Below are positions 21,911 through 30,766 of a stretch of 64,000 bases of DNA, in pieces. Both the position numbers and the translations under genes were made by a program. The DNA comes from Streptomyces sp. NBC_01471. Lineage in GTDB: Bacteria > Actinomycetota > Actinomycetes > Streptomycetales > Streptomycetaceae. Numbering within the stretch: the first letter of the stretch is position 1; each line of letters starts with the position of its first letter. Where the stretch lies: assembly GCF_041438865.1 (NCBI RefSeq), contig NZ_CP109450.1, positions 372,001 through 436,000 on the forward strand. The letters are read 5' to 3'. The notes under the pieces were generated by a model. The model did not search any database. It was not told where the DNA came from and saw nothing but the letters and a program-made list of their open reading frames with translations.

Positions 21911-23056
21911 ATGGCCGAAGGACCTGCACCCCACGGCGACTTCGAAGTTCCCGCCATCGATGTCTCGCGCTGGGCCGGGGGCGGCGCGGCGGAACGCGCC
22001 GCACTCGCCGCAGCCGTGGACGCGGCGGCCCGCACCGTCGGCTTCATGCAGATCACCGGTCACGGCATCCCCGCCGCTGCCGGGCGGGATCTGGCCGACG
22101 CCATGGACGCCTTCTTCGCCCTCCCCCAGGAGGAGAAGCGGACACTGGTGGCACCGCCCGAGATCAACCGGGGCTACACCCCGCCCAGAGCGGAGAAGCT
22201 CAGCCTCAGCCTGGGCGTCACCTCGCCGGAGGACCTGTTCGAGGCGTTCAACGTCGGCGTGGACGGCACCGGGCACACCGGCGTGGCTCTGCCGGCGACG
22301 CACTTCCCCGCGAACCGCTGGCCCGACCCGCGACGCGTCCCCGGTTTCCGGGAGGCCGTCGACACCTGGTTCCGGCACGCCGGAGCCCTGGCACGGACGC
22401 TGACCGGAGTGTTCGCCCACGCCCTGGGGCTCGACGAGAGCTTCTTCCGCCCGTACACCGACCACTCCGTCGACGTCCTGCGCATGAACAACTACGCGCT
22501 GCCCGCCGGGGAGACGCGGGTCGACCGGGGCCGGATGGGCATGGGCGCGCACACCGACTACGGAATCGTCACCGTGCTCTGGGCCGACCAGGTACCCGGG
22601 CTGCAGATCCTCGGCGACGCCGGGCAGTGGCACGACGTACGGCCTGCCGAGGGCGCTCTGCTGGTCAACCTCGGTGACGCACTGGCCCGTTGGACCAACG
22701 ACCAGTGGCGCTCCACGCTGCACCGTGTGCTGCCGCCGACGGACGCCGACGGGCGGCTGGTGCGCCGCAGGTCCGCCGCCTACTTCCACGACGGCAACCA
22801 CGACGCCGTGATCAGCCCGCTGCCCGGCTGCGTTCCCACGGGCGCCGACCCCCTCTACCCTCCGGTCACCATCGGCGACCACATCACGGCCAAGCTGGCG
22901 GGCTCGCGCGCACTGCGACCGCACGACGACGCCGCGCGGGAGAGCGCACGGCTGCTCGCCGCCACCGAACCGGCCACCGCGACCACCCCCGACCCCGGCA
23001 ACGAATCCGCCACCGAATCCACCTCCGGATCCCGGCCCCACTCCGGCGATCGCTGA
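21911..23056 (+). CDS. 2-oxoglutarate/Fe(II) oxygenase, isopenicillin-N-synthase-like
   Basis: The protein is 381 aa with a DIOX_N-type N-terminus (TVGFMQITGHGIP) and the double-stranded beta-helix core. Iron ligands are H214 and D216 (AHTDYG) and H271 (STLHRVLPP); the 2-oxoglutarate Arg and Ser are R286 and S288. The C-terminal ~30 residues are Thr/Pro-rich and probably disordered. It starts 170 bp before a nucleobase permease and two genes before a purine-type deaminase, all on one strand, which suggests a nucleobase-related substrate. The family also includes flavonoid, gibberellin and antibiotic oxidases, so the substrate is open. Confidence 0.85.
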   Translation: MAEGPAPHGDFEVPAIDVSRWAGGGAAERAALAAAVDAAARTVGFMQITGHGIPAAAGRDLADAMDAFFALPQEEKRTLVAPPEINRGYTPPRAEKLSLSLGVTSPEDLFEAFNVGVDGTGHTGVALPATHFPANRWPDPRRVPGFREAVDTWFRHAGALARTLTGVFAHALGLDESFFRPYTDHSVDVLRMNNYALPAGETRVDRGRMGMGAHTDYGIVTVLWADQVPGLQILGDAGQWHDVRPAEGALLVNLGDALARWTNDQWRSTLHRVLPPTDADGRLVRRRSAAYFHDGNHDAVISPLPGCVPTGADPLYPPVTIGDHITAKLAGSRALRPHDDAARESARLLAATEPATATTPDPGNESATESTSGSRPHSGDR

Positions 23057-23225
23057 CCCACCCGTGGTCGGAGCTCCCCCGGCCGCCCGCGCCCCACAGA
23101 TCCGGGCTGTCATCCGGCCAGAGGTCCGGCCCCCGGTCTGCCACCGGCACCGCGTGCCCCTTCGCCCGCCCGGAGCGGCCCGGCGAAGGGCGCCCGCCGG
23201 GCTGCCCAAGGAGAGGTCCCGTCCC

Positions 23226-24551
23226 GTGGAAGACTCCGGTCCACCCCCGCGCCATCCCGTCGACGAACGTCCCGCGTGGGGTGCGCTCCTGCTGCTGGGT
23301 GCCCAGCACGTGCTGGTCATGTACACGGGATCCATCGCGGTGCCGCTGCTGTTCGGCGCCGCGACCCATCTGTCGCACGCCACGGTGACCCTCCTCATCG
23401 ACGCCGATCTGCTGGTAGCCGGGGTGGCGACACTGCTGCAGAGCGTGGGGGTGGGCCGGGTCCTCGGCGTGCGGCTGCCGATCGTGGCCGGGGCGGGCTT
23501 CAGCGCCGTCTCACCGATGATCCTCATCGCGCAGCAGTACGGCATGGCAGCGGTCTACGGGGCGATGCTGGCCGGCGGAGTGTTCGGCCTGCTCGTCGCG
23601 GCACCGTTCGCCCGACTCGTACGCTACTTCCCGCCGTTGGTCGGCGGCACCGTGATCACTGTCATCGGGCTTTCCCTGCTCGGCGTGGGCACGCAGATGG
23701 TGGCCGGCGACAACCCGTCGGCCCCCGGCTACGCGGCTCCCGTACGGCTGCTGCTGGCCGGCGGGGTTCTCGTCCTGATCGTCGTCGTAATGCGGCTCTC
23801 GCGCGGCTTTGTCGGCCAAGTCGCCGTCCTGGTCGGCATGGTGGCCGGAACCCTCGCCGCCGTCCTGCTCGGGCAGACCGACTTCTCGGAGGCTCCCGGG
23901 GCCTCCTGGGTCGGGCTGCCGGAGCCCTTCCACTTCGGCGCGCCGCACTTCCCGGTGGCCGCGGTGGTCTCGATGTGCGTGGTCATGCTGGTGATCTTCA
24001 CGGAGTCGACCGCGAGCATGCTCGCGGTGGCGGAGATGACCGAACGGCCCCTGAGCACCGGTGACCTCGCCCGCGGGCTGGCCGCCGACGGGCTCTCCGG
24101 GGTGCTCGGCGGGGTGATGAACTCCTTTCCTGACACCGTCTTCGCGGAGAACCTCGGGCTGGTCGAGATGACCCGGGTCCGCAGCCGCTGGGTCACCGCC
24201 GCCGCCGGAGCCCTGCTGGTCGTGCTCGGCTGCGTCCCGCGGCTGGGCTCCCTCGTGGCCTCGCTGCCCGATCCGGTGGTGGGCGCGGCGGCGCTGGTCA
24301 TGTTCGCCATGGTGGCCGGGGTCGGGATCCGCATCCTGCGCCACGTCGACTTCGACGGCACGTCGAACCTGCTCATCGTCGCCGTCTCCCTGGTCGCCGG
24401 GATGGTTCCGGTGACCGCCCCGCACATCTACGACCGGCTGCCCGCCGGGGCGCGCATCATCTTCGGCAGCGCCATCACCTGTACGGCGGTCTGTGCCTTC
24501 GCACTCAATCTGCTGTTCAACCACGCCCCCCGGCGCCGCACCACGCCCTGA
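23226..24551 (+). CDS. NCS2 nucleobase:cation symporter (uracil/xanthine permease family)
   Basis: The 441-aa integral membrane protein begins with a short polar tail, then GAQHVLVMYTGSIAVPLL, the first NCS2 signature. VAGAGFSAVSPM, VTVIGLSLLGVG-like helices and NSFPDTVFAENLGLV, the conserved central motif, follow. The GTG at 23226 is preferred over an earlier frame start because AAGGAGAGG lies before it and the length then fits the family. It lies between an oxygenase and a deaminase of purines, so a purine is the likely cargo. It probably forms an operon with the deaminase, 44 bp downstream. Confidence 0.92.
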   Translation: MEDSGPPPRHPVDERPAWGALLLLGAQHVLVMYTGSIAVPLLFGAATHLSHATVTLLIDADLLVAGVATLLQSVGVGRVLGVRLPIVAGAGFSAVSPMILIAQQYGMAAVYGAMLAGGVFGLLVAAPFARLVRYFPPLVGGTVITVIGLSLLGVGTQMVAGDNPSAPGYAAPVRLLLAGGVLVLIVVVMRLSRGFVGQVAVLVGMVAGTLAAVLLGQTDFSEAPGASWVGLPEPFHFGAPHFPVAAVVSMCVVMLVIFTESTASMLAVAEMTERPLSTGDLARGLAADGLSGVLGGVMNSFPDTVFAENLGLVEMTRVRSRWVTAAAGALLVVLGCVPRLGSLVASLPDPVVGAAALVMFAMVAGVGIRILRHVDFDGTSNLLIVAVSLVAGMVPVTAPHIYDRLPAGARIIFGSAITCTAVCAFALNLLFNHAPRRRTTP

Positions 24552-24595
24552 CGCCCCAGGCCGAACACACCGAAGCACCGAAGAGGGGAACGACC

Positions 24596-25990
24596 GTGCC
24601 GGACAGCCGACTTGTCATCGAGAACTGCGCTCTCGCCACCATGGACGCGAGCGGCACCGAGTACGCCACCGGCCACGTCGTGGTCGCGGGCCACCGTATC
24701 GAGTCGGCGGGCCCCGGTCCCGCGCCCGGGGACCTGGCGGACGTCGTCCGGCGGATCGACGGCGACGGTCATCTGGTGACCCCGGGGCTGGTCAACACGC
24801 ACCATCACTTCTACCAGTGGCTCACCCGCGGTCTCGCCCAGGACTGCAACCTCTTCGACTGGCTGGTCAGCCTCTATCCCGTCTGGGCCAGGATCGACGA
24901 ACCGATGGTGCACGCCGCGGCGCAGGGCTCGTTGGCCGCCCTGGCGCTGTCCGGGGTCACCACTGCCGCGGACCACCACTACGTCTTCCCCCGCGGCGCC
25001 GGTGACCTGCTCGGTGCCGAGATCCGGGCCGCCGCGGACATGGGCGTACGGTTCTCGCCCACCCGCGGCTCCATGGACCGGGGTGCGTCGGACGGAGGCC
25101 TGCCGCCGGACTTCGCGGTGGAGAGCACCGAAGAGGCGCTGCTCGCCACCGAAGCGGCGATCGACCGCTGGCACGACCCGTCCCCCGCTTCCATGCTCCG
25201 CGTCGGCGTCGCACCCTGCTCGCCCTTCTCGGTCTCGTCCGGACTGCTGCGATCGGCCGCGACGCTCGCCCGCGCCAAGGGAGTCCGGCTGCACACCCAT
25301 GGCAGCGAGACCCGCGAGGAGGAGGAGTACTGCATGCTGCGGTACGGCATGTCGCCGACCGAGCTGCTGGAGTCCACCGGGTGGCTCGGCCCGGACGTGT
25401 GGATGGCCCACTGCATCCACATGTCCGACTCCGACATCGCCCGATTCGCCGACACCGGTACGGGCGTCGCGCACTGTCCGTCGTCCAACGCACGTGTCGC
25501 CGCCGGTCTCGCCCGCGTCCCCGACCTGCTCGCCGCCGGTGTCCCGGTCGGGCTGGGTGTCGACGGCTCCGCGTCCAACGAGTGCGGCCGGCTCGGCGCG
25601 GAACTGCGCAACGCACTGCTGATCAACCGACTCGGCGCCCACCGGGAGAAGGCTCTCACGGCCCGCCAGGCGCTCCGGATGGGCACCATGGGCGGTGCGC
25701 GCGTGCTGGGCCGGGAGGACGAGATCGGCTCGCTCGAACCCGGCAAGCTGGCGGACCTCGCGCTGTGGAAGCTGGACGGCCTGCTCCACTCCTCCATCGC
25801 CGACCCGGTCGCGGCCCTCGTACTCGGTGCTCCCGCCCCGCTGACGCTGCTCCTGGTCAACGGTGAACCGGTCGTGGAGGACGGCCATCTCGTCACCGCC
25901 GACGAGGACGCCATCGCCCGCGACACCCGCACGCAGGCACGGCGTCTGGCCGCGCTCGCCGGACTCGGCACGCCGGCACAGAACACCTAG
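24596..25990 (+). CDS. 8-oxoguanine/guanine-type deaminase (amidohydrolase superfamily)
   Basis: A 464-aa enzyme of the TrzA/AtzA-like amidohydrolases. Metal ligands are visible as H69-x-H71 (VNTHHHFYQW), the His in LHTHGSE, the His in MAHCIHM and the Asp in GLGVDGSASNE. The QWLTRGLAQDCNLFDWL stretch and the CPSSNAR motif are characteristic of 8-oxoguanine deaminases. GTG start with AAGAGGGGA upstream. It hydrolyses an aromatic amino group to an oxo group, giving ammonia; with 8-oxoguanine the product would be uric acid. Its neighbours fit purine salvage or breakdown. Confidence 0.88.
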   Translation: MPDSRLVIENCALATMDASGTEYATGHVVVAGHRIESAGPGPAPGDLADVVRRIDGDGHLVTPGLVNTHHHFYQWLTRGLAQDCNLFDWLVSLYPVWARIDEPMVHAAAQGSLAALALSGVTTAADHHYVFPRGAGDLLGAEIRAAADMGVRFSPTRGSMDRGASDGGLPPDFAVESTEEALLATEAAIDRWHDPSPASMLRVGVAPCSPFSVSSGLLRSAATLARAKGVRLHTHGSETREEEEYCMLRYGMSPTELLESTGWLGPDVWMAHCIHMSDSDIARFADTGTGVAHCPSSNARVAAGLARVPDLLAAGVPVGLGVDGSASNECGRLGAELRNALLINRLGAHREKALTARQALRMGTMGGARVLGREDEIGSLEPGKLADLALWKLDGLLHSSIADPVAALVLGAPAPLTLLLVNGEPVVEDGHLVTADEDAIARDTRTQARRLAALAGLGTPAQNT

Positions 25991-26016
25991 GTGTGGCCCA
26001 CAGGGGCGGGAGGAGC

Positions 26017-28701
26017 TCAGGACACCTCCAGTTCGGTGATGTCCGTCGGCTTCCCCGTGGGACCGGTGAGACGCAGGCGGACGCCCGACACCTGACCGGA
26101 GGGACGCAGGTGAAGAGCCAGGTCACCCGTCTTCGGGACAGTGGCCGTGGTGAGCGTGGTCCAGCCCCGTCCGCGTACCCGGCCCTCCAGCCGCACGGTG
26201 CCGGGACGCCCCGCGCCGAAGGCGATGTGCGCCGTGCCGACCTCGGCCGGGTGCCGCAGAGCGACGGTGAGTGCGGGGTCCGCGACCGTTGCCGTCCAGG
26301 CGGTGGCGGTGCTCCCGTCGACAGCGGCCTCGGCGTAACCGCCGGCCGTCTCGGAGTCCGCGGTGGCCGGACGGCAGCGGACGAGGTCGTCCGTCGGGTC
26401 CAGGTGGGGCTGTCGCGTCGCGGTGGTCAGCGTCGTCCCCGGACGCAGCCGGTGGTCGCCGTCGGGCAGGTGGACCGTCAGCGCCTTGCCCGTGTGCAGA
26501 CTGATCTTCGTCCGGGCGGGTTCGATGCCGACCGACACGGTCCTGCCGTGCCAGGCCAGGCCGGTCAGCTGGACGCCGAGGTGCAGTTGAGGCGTGAGCA
26601 TGGGGTCGAGCCGGAGCGTGCCGGGGTCCCAGCGCAGCCCGGCCAGTCCGTAGGCGAAGGTCTGGAGGAATCCGCCGGCCCCGGTGAGGAAGCTGAAGGC
26701 GGGCTCTCCCGCGTTGTCCCCTGCCTTGTCGCCGCGGGCCTCGGAGAACTGCTGGAAGGGCGCTTTGGCGAAGGGCCGCCAGGCCCGGTCGAGATAGGTG
26801 TCCGTCTGGCAGCCGGGGGCTCCCACTTGCGCCGCGATGACGGCGTGCACGGAATCGGTCATCGCGGGACCGTCAGGGTCGGTGACCGGTGCGTACCGGT
26901 CCAGGTCCGCCTGCGCGCCGGCGCGGTCGGTGACCAGACCGTACGGGTAGGTGAGCAGCACGGTGTCCGCCTGTTTGATCTTCTGCCCGGCGTAGCCCCG
27001 GTATTCGGGATGCGAGCCGTCCGCGTCCGTCGGCAGGTCCAGGTGGTCCGCCACGTCCTGCCAGCCGGCGGGGGCCTTCCTGCCGAGGAGCTTCGCCGCT
27101 TGGATCGCGTGTCGCAGGGAGACGACGGCCCCGCCGTTGGTGAGGGCGTGATCGTCGACACCGCTCGCGTACTCGTCCGCGCCGGAGACGCCGTTCACGT
27201 GGTACTTGCCGTCCGCGCCCTTCGTGGCGCGGTCCGCCCAGAAGTCCGCGACGGCCGACAGGACCGGGTAGCCCCGGGTGGAGAGCCACTGCTTGTCCCC
27301 GGTGGCCGCGTAGTACTGCCACTGGGCGAGCGCGATTTCGTTCTGCAGGTGGTCCTGGTAGCCCTTGCAGGGGCCGACGTCGCTGCAGAGACCGCTGGGG
27401 CCCGCGGTCCAGGGCCAGACGGCGCCCTTGCGGCCGTTGCCGGCGGCATTGCGCCGGGCCTGGTCCAGGGTGCGGTAGCGGTAGTCGACCACGGTGCGCG
27501 CGAGTTCGGGGTGGAGTGCGAGCAGTGTGGGGTACATCCAGGTGTCGGCGTCCCAGTAGACCTGACCCGCGTACGTCTCACTGCTCAGCCCCGACGGTCC
27601 CAGGCTCCAGGCCTGACCGGCGCGGACACTCGAATACAGCGCATAGAGCGAGGAGTTGACCGTCGACTGGAGCGCGGTCCTGCCCGGCGTCGTGATGGAC
27701 GGCAGCCACAGTGCGTTCCAGGCCTTCTCGTGTTCGCTCATCAGCCGCTGCCAGCCGGTGTGCTGGGCACCGGCAGCGGTCGCGGCGGCCTCGTCGGCGT
27801 CCCCCGATACGCCGACGTACTTCACGACCTCGTATGTGTGCCCTGCCCTGACCGGCACCGTGACGCGCTCACCCGCGGTCTGCGCGTCGCCCTTCGGAAC
27901 CAGCGCCTTCCGGCCGGTGAAACGGGTCCCCCGGCCGGCCACGAGGGTGGCCGACTCCGTGAGTGCGGTGCCCGAACCCTGAGCTGCGACGGTCACCCGG
28001 CTCGTGTCCGCGGAGACATCGACTCCCCGCGAGACGGCCTTGGTCCGCCGGGCGCCGGCACCGTCGAGGAGCCCGGTGAGGTCGAGCGTCCCCGACCAGG
28101 ACGGGGTGATCTTCGCCCGTACGAGCGCGAGATGTTCCCGGGAGCGGTGGCTGAGGACGTCGAACGCGACCTGTGTGGCCCGGCCCGCGGACGGCGTCCA
28201 GGTCATGGATGTGGTGACAACAGCCCGGTGCAGGTCCACGACCTGGTGGTAGTCGGAGATCTGCGCGGCCGGGGTGCCGGGGTCGAGCGACGCCCGGCCG
28301 GTGCCGAGCGTGAGCGTGGACCAGGTCGGGATCGCGGCGATGTATTCGAGGTTGTCGGCGCGGTGGTAGAGGCCGGCGACGAAGGCCCCGGCATAGCGCT
28401 CACCGTAGATCGGCCATCCCGTGCCGCCCAGATCTCCCTGATATCCGGTACCGGTGGCAGGCAGCCGCTGACCCAGATACCCGTTCCCCACGTACGGCTG
28501 GCTCTGATAGTCGGCGGCCCGGTACGTGCTGGTGGAAAGGCGCCAGGCGCTGTCCGCGGAGGACCCGGGGGTCCCGGTGGGCCTGGTTGGCCTGGTTGGC
28601 TCCGTGGCCAGGCTGGGGTGGGACAGCAGACCCAGGGCGAGGGCCGTTCCCACCACTGTGCTGAGGACACGAACCCGCCGAAGGCTACGGAATCCAGTCA
28701 T
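26017..28701 (-). CDS. Secreted glycoside hydrolase family 65 (acid trehalase-like) with C-terminal discoidin-type domain
   Basis: The 894-aa protein has a signal peptide (residues ~1-32), a long GH65 N-terminal beta domain (VGNGYLGQR, TGWPIYGERYAGAF), an (alpha/alpha)6 barrel with YWDADTWMYPTLLALHPE, and a likely general acid E510 in GVSGADEYASGVDD. Residues ~770-894 resemble an F5/8-type-C carbohydrate-binding domain. Secreted GH65 proteins are hydrolases more often than phosphorylases; trehalose or a related alpha-glucoside is the likely substrate. The start at 28701 is chosen for the GGGAGAG upstream; an in-frame ATG lies 30 bases earlier. It follows the sortase gene by 116 bp. Confidence 0.85.
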   Translation of the reverse strand: MTGFRSLRRVRVLSTVVGTALALGLLSHPSLATEPTRPTRPTGTPGSSADSAWRLSTSTYRAADYQSQPYVGNGYLGQRLPATGTGYQGDLGGTGWPIYGERYAGAFVAGLYHRADNLEYIAAIPTWSTLTLGTGRASLDPGTPAAQISDYHQVVDLHRAVVTTSMTWTPSAGRATQVAFDVLSHRSREHLALVRAKITPSWSGTLDLTGLLDGAGARRTKAVSRGVDVSADTSRVTVAAQGSGTALTESATLVAGRGTRFTGRKALVPKGDAQTAGERVTVPVRAGHTYEVVKYVGVSGDADEAAATAAGAQHTGWQRLMSEHEKAWNALWLPSITTPGRTALQSTVNSSLYALYSSVRAGQAWSLGPSGLSSETYAGQVYWDADTWMYPTLLALHPELARTVVDYRYRTLDQARRNAAGNGRKGAVWPWTAGPSGLCSDVGPCKGYQDHLQNEIALAQWQYYAATGDKQWLSTRGYPVLSAVADFWADRATKGADGKYHVNGVSGADEYASGVDDHALTNGGAVVSLRHAIQAAKLLGRKAPAGWQDVADHLDLPTDADGSHPEYRGYAGQKIKQADTVLLTYPYGLVTDRAGAQADLDRYAPVTDPDGPAMTDSVHAVIAAQVGAPGCQTDTYLDRAWRPFAKAPFQQFSEARGDKAGDNAGEPAFSFLTGAGGFLQTFAYGLAGLRWDPGTLRLDPMLTPQLHLGVQLTGLAWHGRTVSVGIEPARTKISLHTGKALTVHLPDGDHRLRPGTTLTTATRQPHLDPTDDLVRCRPATADSETAGGYAEAAVDGSTATAWTATVADPALTVALRHPAEVGTAHIAFGAGRPGTVRLEGRVRGRGWTTLTTATVPKTGDLALHLRPSGQVSGVRLRLTGPTGKPTDITELEVS

Positions 28702-28817
28702 GGGGGCCACTCTCCCGGCCGTGGATCCCACGAGTCCATGGACGATACGTCGGGCGACTTGGACTCCCGCATGCCGCCGTCACCGGGCCCGGCAGCCGTC
28801 CCCGGTGGCCGCCTCCG

Positions 28818-29519
28818 TCAGCCGGTGCCGGTGAGGTGGGCGTAGACGACGACGTTGCCGAGGTAGTGCTGGTGTTTCGTGTCGAATCCGCCGCCGCACG
28901 TGATGAGACGCAGCTCCGGCCGCGAAGCCGCGCCGTAGACCTTCTTGTCGGGGAATGCCTCTGCCGTGTAGACCTCGACGGCGTCGATGGTGAAGACGGC
29001 GGTCGCGCCGTCGGTCCGTACGACCTGAACGGTGTTGCCCTTATTCAGCGACCCGAGACCGTAGAAGACGGCCGGACCGTGCTGGTTGTCCACGTGACCG
29101 GCGATGACGGCGGTGCCGGTGGAGCCGGGGCGGGTGCCGTCCTTGTACCAGCCGGCGAGATTGCGGGCGTCGTCCGGTGGGGCCGCGAGGCTGCCGTTCT
29201 TCTCCAGGCCCAGTGGCATCAGCGGCGCGTCGACCCGCAGCGCGGGGATGCGCACCCGCTCGGGCACCGAGGACGGCAGCGGCGCGGCCGACCCGTCCGG
29301 GCCGGGCGAGCGGCCGGGGGCGGCGAATCCCTGGGCGGCTCCGGGCTGGGGCGGCGGTTTCTGTACCGTCAGGCCGTTGCTGATGAGCGCGACCGCCAGA
29401 CAGACCACCATGGTGACCACCATCGCGACGGCGCCGCGGCGCACAGTGCCGGTGGTCTCCGCAGGTGGGGGACGGACGCCGGCGGGAACGTTTCGGTCCA
29501 CGGTGTGCCTGCCTGACAT
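28818..29519 (-). CDS. Class F sortase
   Basis: A 233-aa membrane-bound transpeptidase with one N-terminal transmembrane helix (~31-50), a Pro-rich linker and a sortase beta barrel. The catalytic His is H142 (AGHVDN) and Cys C208 (LITCGG). The Arg commonly placed just before the last NVVVYA strand is not there (Y-L-G-N at 219-222), so activity needs support. No good ribosome site precedes the ATG at 29519; a GTG 18 bases later is an alternative. A hairpin separates it from the small surface protein upstream. Confidence 0.85.
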   Translation of the reverse strand: MSGRHTVDRNVPAGVRPPPAETTGTVRRGAVAMVVTMVVCLAVALISNGLTVQKPPPQPGAAQGFAAPGRSPGPDGSAAPLPSSVPERVRIPALRVDAPLMPLGLEKNGSLAAPPDDARNLAGWYKDGTRPGSTGTAVIAGHVDNQHGPAVFYGLGSLNKGNTVQVVRTDGATAVFTIDAVEVYTAEAFPDKKVYGAASRPELRLITCGGGFDTKHQHYLGNVVVYAHLTGTG

Positions 29520-29539
29520 ACGGGCCGGGGCGGGCCGGA

Positions 29540-29579
29540 GCCTCGTGTGCCCCAGGACAGCGCCCGGGGCACACGAGGC
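29540..29579 (-). terminator. Hairpin between the small surface protein and the sortase
   Basis: A perfect 14-bp stem (29540-29553 with 29566-29579) and 12-base loop lies downstream of the minus-strand gene at 29607. The two neighbours are therefore probably separate transcripts. Confidence 0.7.
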
Positions 29580-29606
29580 GCGGCGGTGTCCGCGGACGGA
29601 CCCCGG

Positions 29607-30047
29607 TCAGGCCTGGCTGTCACCGCGGCGGCGCAGGAGCAGTGACCCGGCCGCGACGGCGGCGAGCAGGCCGGCGCCCAGCGCGATGTCCGTGCTGTTG
29701 ACCCCCTGGCTGGTGCTGCCGCTTCCGGTGCGCATGGTGCCCGACGGCATCTTGGCGTCGGGGCAGATGCGGGCGGCGTCCGAGGCCAGCGCGTTGGCGT
29801 TGGACTGGAGCTTGTCGAGGTTGTCCTGCTCGGCCTTGCCCGGGTGGCCGCCCTGGGCGACCTGGTCCTTGTAGTCCTTGAGCGCGGCCCGGTAGTCCGC
29901 CTCGGCCTTCTGGGCGTCCGAGGTGGCCTTCGAACAGGCCGCGCTGGTCTGCGGAGCCCGCACCACCGCGGCCTGGGCCGCCGGGGCGGTCAGGACGACG
30001 GCCGCACCGAGAGCGGCCGTACCCAGAAGCGCGTGTATAGAACGCAT
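29607..30047 (-). CDS. Small exported protein with C-terminal membrane anchor
   Basis: The 146-aa protein has a signal peptide (1-27), a charged, probably helical middle (~40-90) flanked by C38 and C95, a Ser/Gly/Thr linker (102-119) and a C-terminal hydrophobic helix (~121-138) ending in RRRGDSQA. That layout is like a cell-wall-sorted protein, but no LPxTG-type motif precedes the helix. The start at 30047 follows GGAAGG. It is adjacent to a class F sortase. I do not recognise the family. Confidence 0.8.
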   Translation of the reverse strand: MRSIHALLGTAALGAAVVLTAPAAQAAVVRAPQTSAACSKATSDAQKAEADYRAALKDYKDQVAQGGHPGKAEQDNLDKLQSNANALASDAARICPDAKMPSGTMRTGSGSTSQGVNSTDIALGAGLLAAVAAGSLLLRRRGDSQA

Positions 30048-30766
30048 GATCCAACCTTCCGCGCGTACGGATGCAGCACCTGTGCGCCGCAGACGATCGG
30101 GTCCGTACCCACAGAACCGATCACAGCGCAGCCACTCCCCCGTAGCCCCCTGACCATCCCTCAGGCGCAAGGCTCTGCTGGTCCGGCTCATGCACAGTCA
30201 GATCGATCGCCGCAGTTCAGAGGGGTACGCGGAGGCCCATCGAGGGCACCGGCGACAGCCCGGCCGAACGGGTGACCGCGGAGTCGGCGGCGCAGAGACG
30301 ACGAGGGGGTGACGGGCACGTGATCGCTCCGCCGGTACGAGGGCGGGCCGACGGTACCGCGCCGTACGGGCTACGAGAGCGGGCTGCGGTACCACGCCGC
30401 CCGGCGGATGCCGCCGCCTGCCGTTGGGGTGCATTGCGGGTGGCCCGGTGGCGTGGCGCACCCGGGGGTGGAGCGCCGGTTCCTAGGGTCGCCGCCTACG
30501 GACAGCAGTCGGGCCGGGGCAGCCCGGCCGCTCCCCGCCCGGTCGCTGTCCACTGACGGAACGTCACATAGGTCATGCGTCCTCGCCCTTCCGCGTACTG
30601 CGGCGCGAGCGGGGGTGGCAGTCTCAGCCTCCCCCGGACCCGCGCCGGGGGGGGGGTGGCAGACACTCGGCCCGCCGGGGCGCCGGCGATGAGCTGAACG
30701 CGGGGACACAGCGGCCGGGCCGGGCCCGCCAGGACGATCAACACCGTACGGAAGCAGGAGCCGAAG
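30048..30766. other. 719-bp region without a supported gene
   Basis: Reading frames here on both strands lack ribosome sites and family features. The region holds a run of ten G at 30647-30656 and a short direct repeat, GGGGGTGGCAG at about 30610 and 30651. It must contain the promoters of the two divergent genes. Confidence 0.5.

Noticed and set aside
23064..23225. Longer N-terminus for the NCS2 permease
   Set aside because: The added residues are Arg/Pro-rich and unlike the family, and AAGGAGAGG supports the GTG at 23226.
25993..28845. Very long plus-strand open frame antisense to the GH65 gene
   Set aside because: It is an artefact of high GC at third codon positions: Gly/Arg/Val-rich, no domain motifs, no ribosome site, while the minus strand has a complete GH65 protein.
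30272..30556. 94-codon plus-strand frame in the gap before the lipoprotein
   Set aside because: No ribosome site, no motifs and the typical Arg/Ala/Gly composition of GC-rich non-coding frames.
30647..30656. Run of ten G considered as a phase-variation tract
   Set aside because: It lies about 110 bp from any start codon, in a region with no gene and no visible promoter elements around it.
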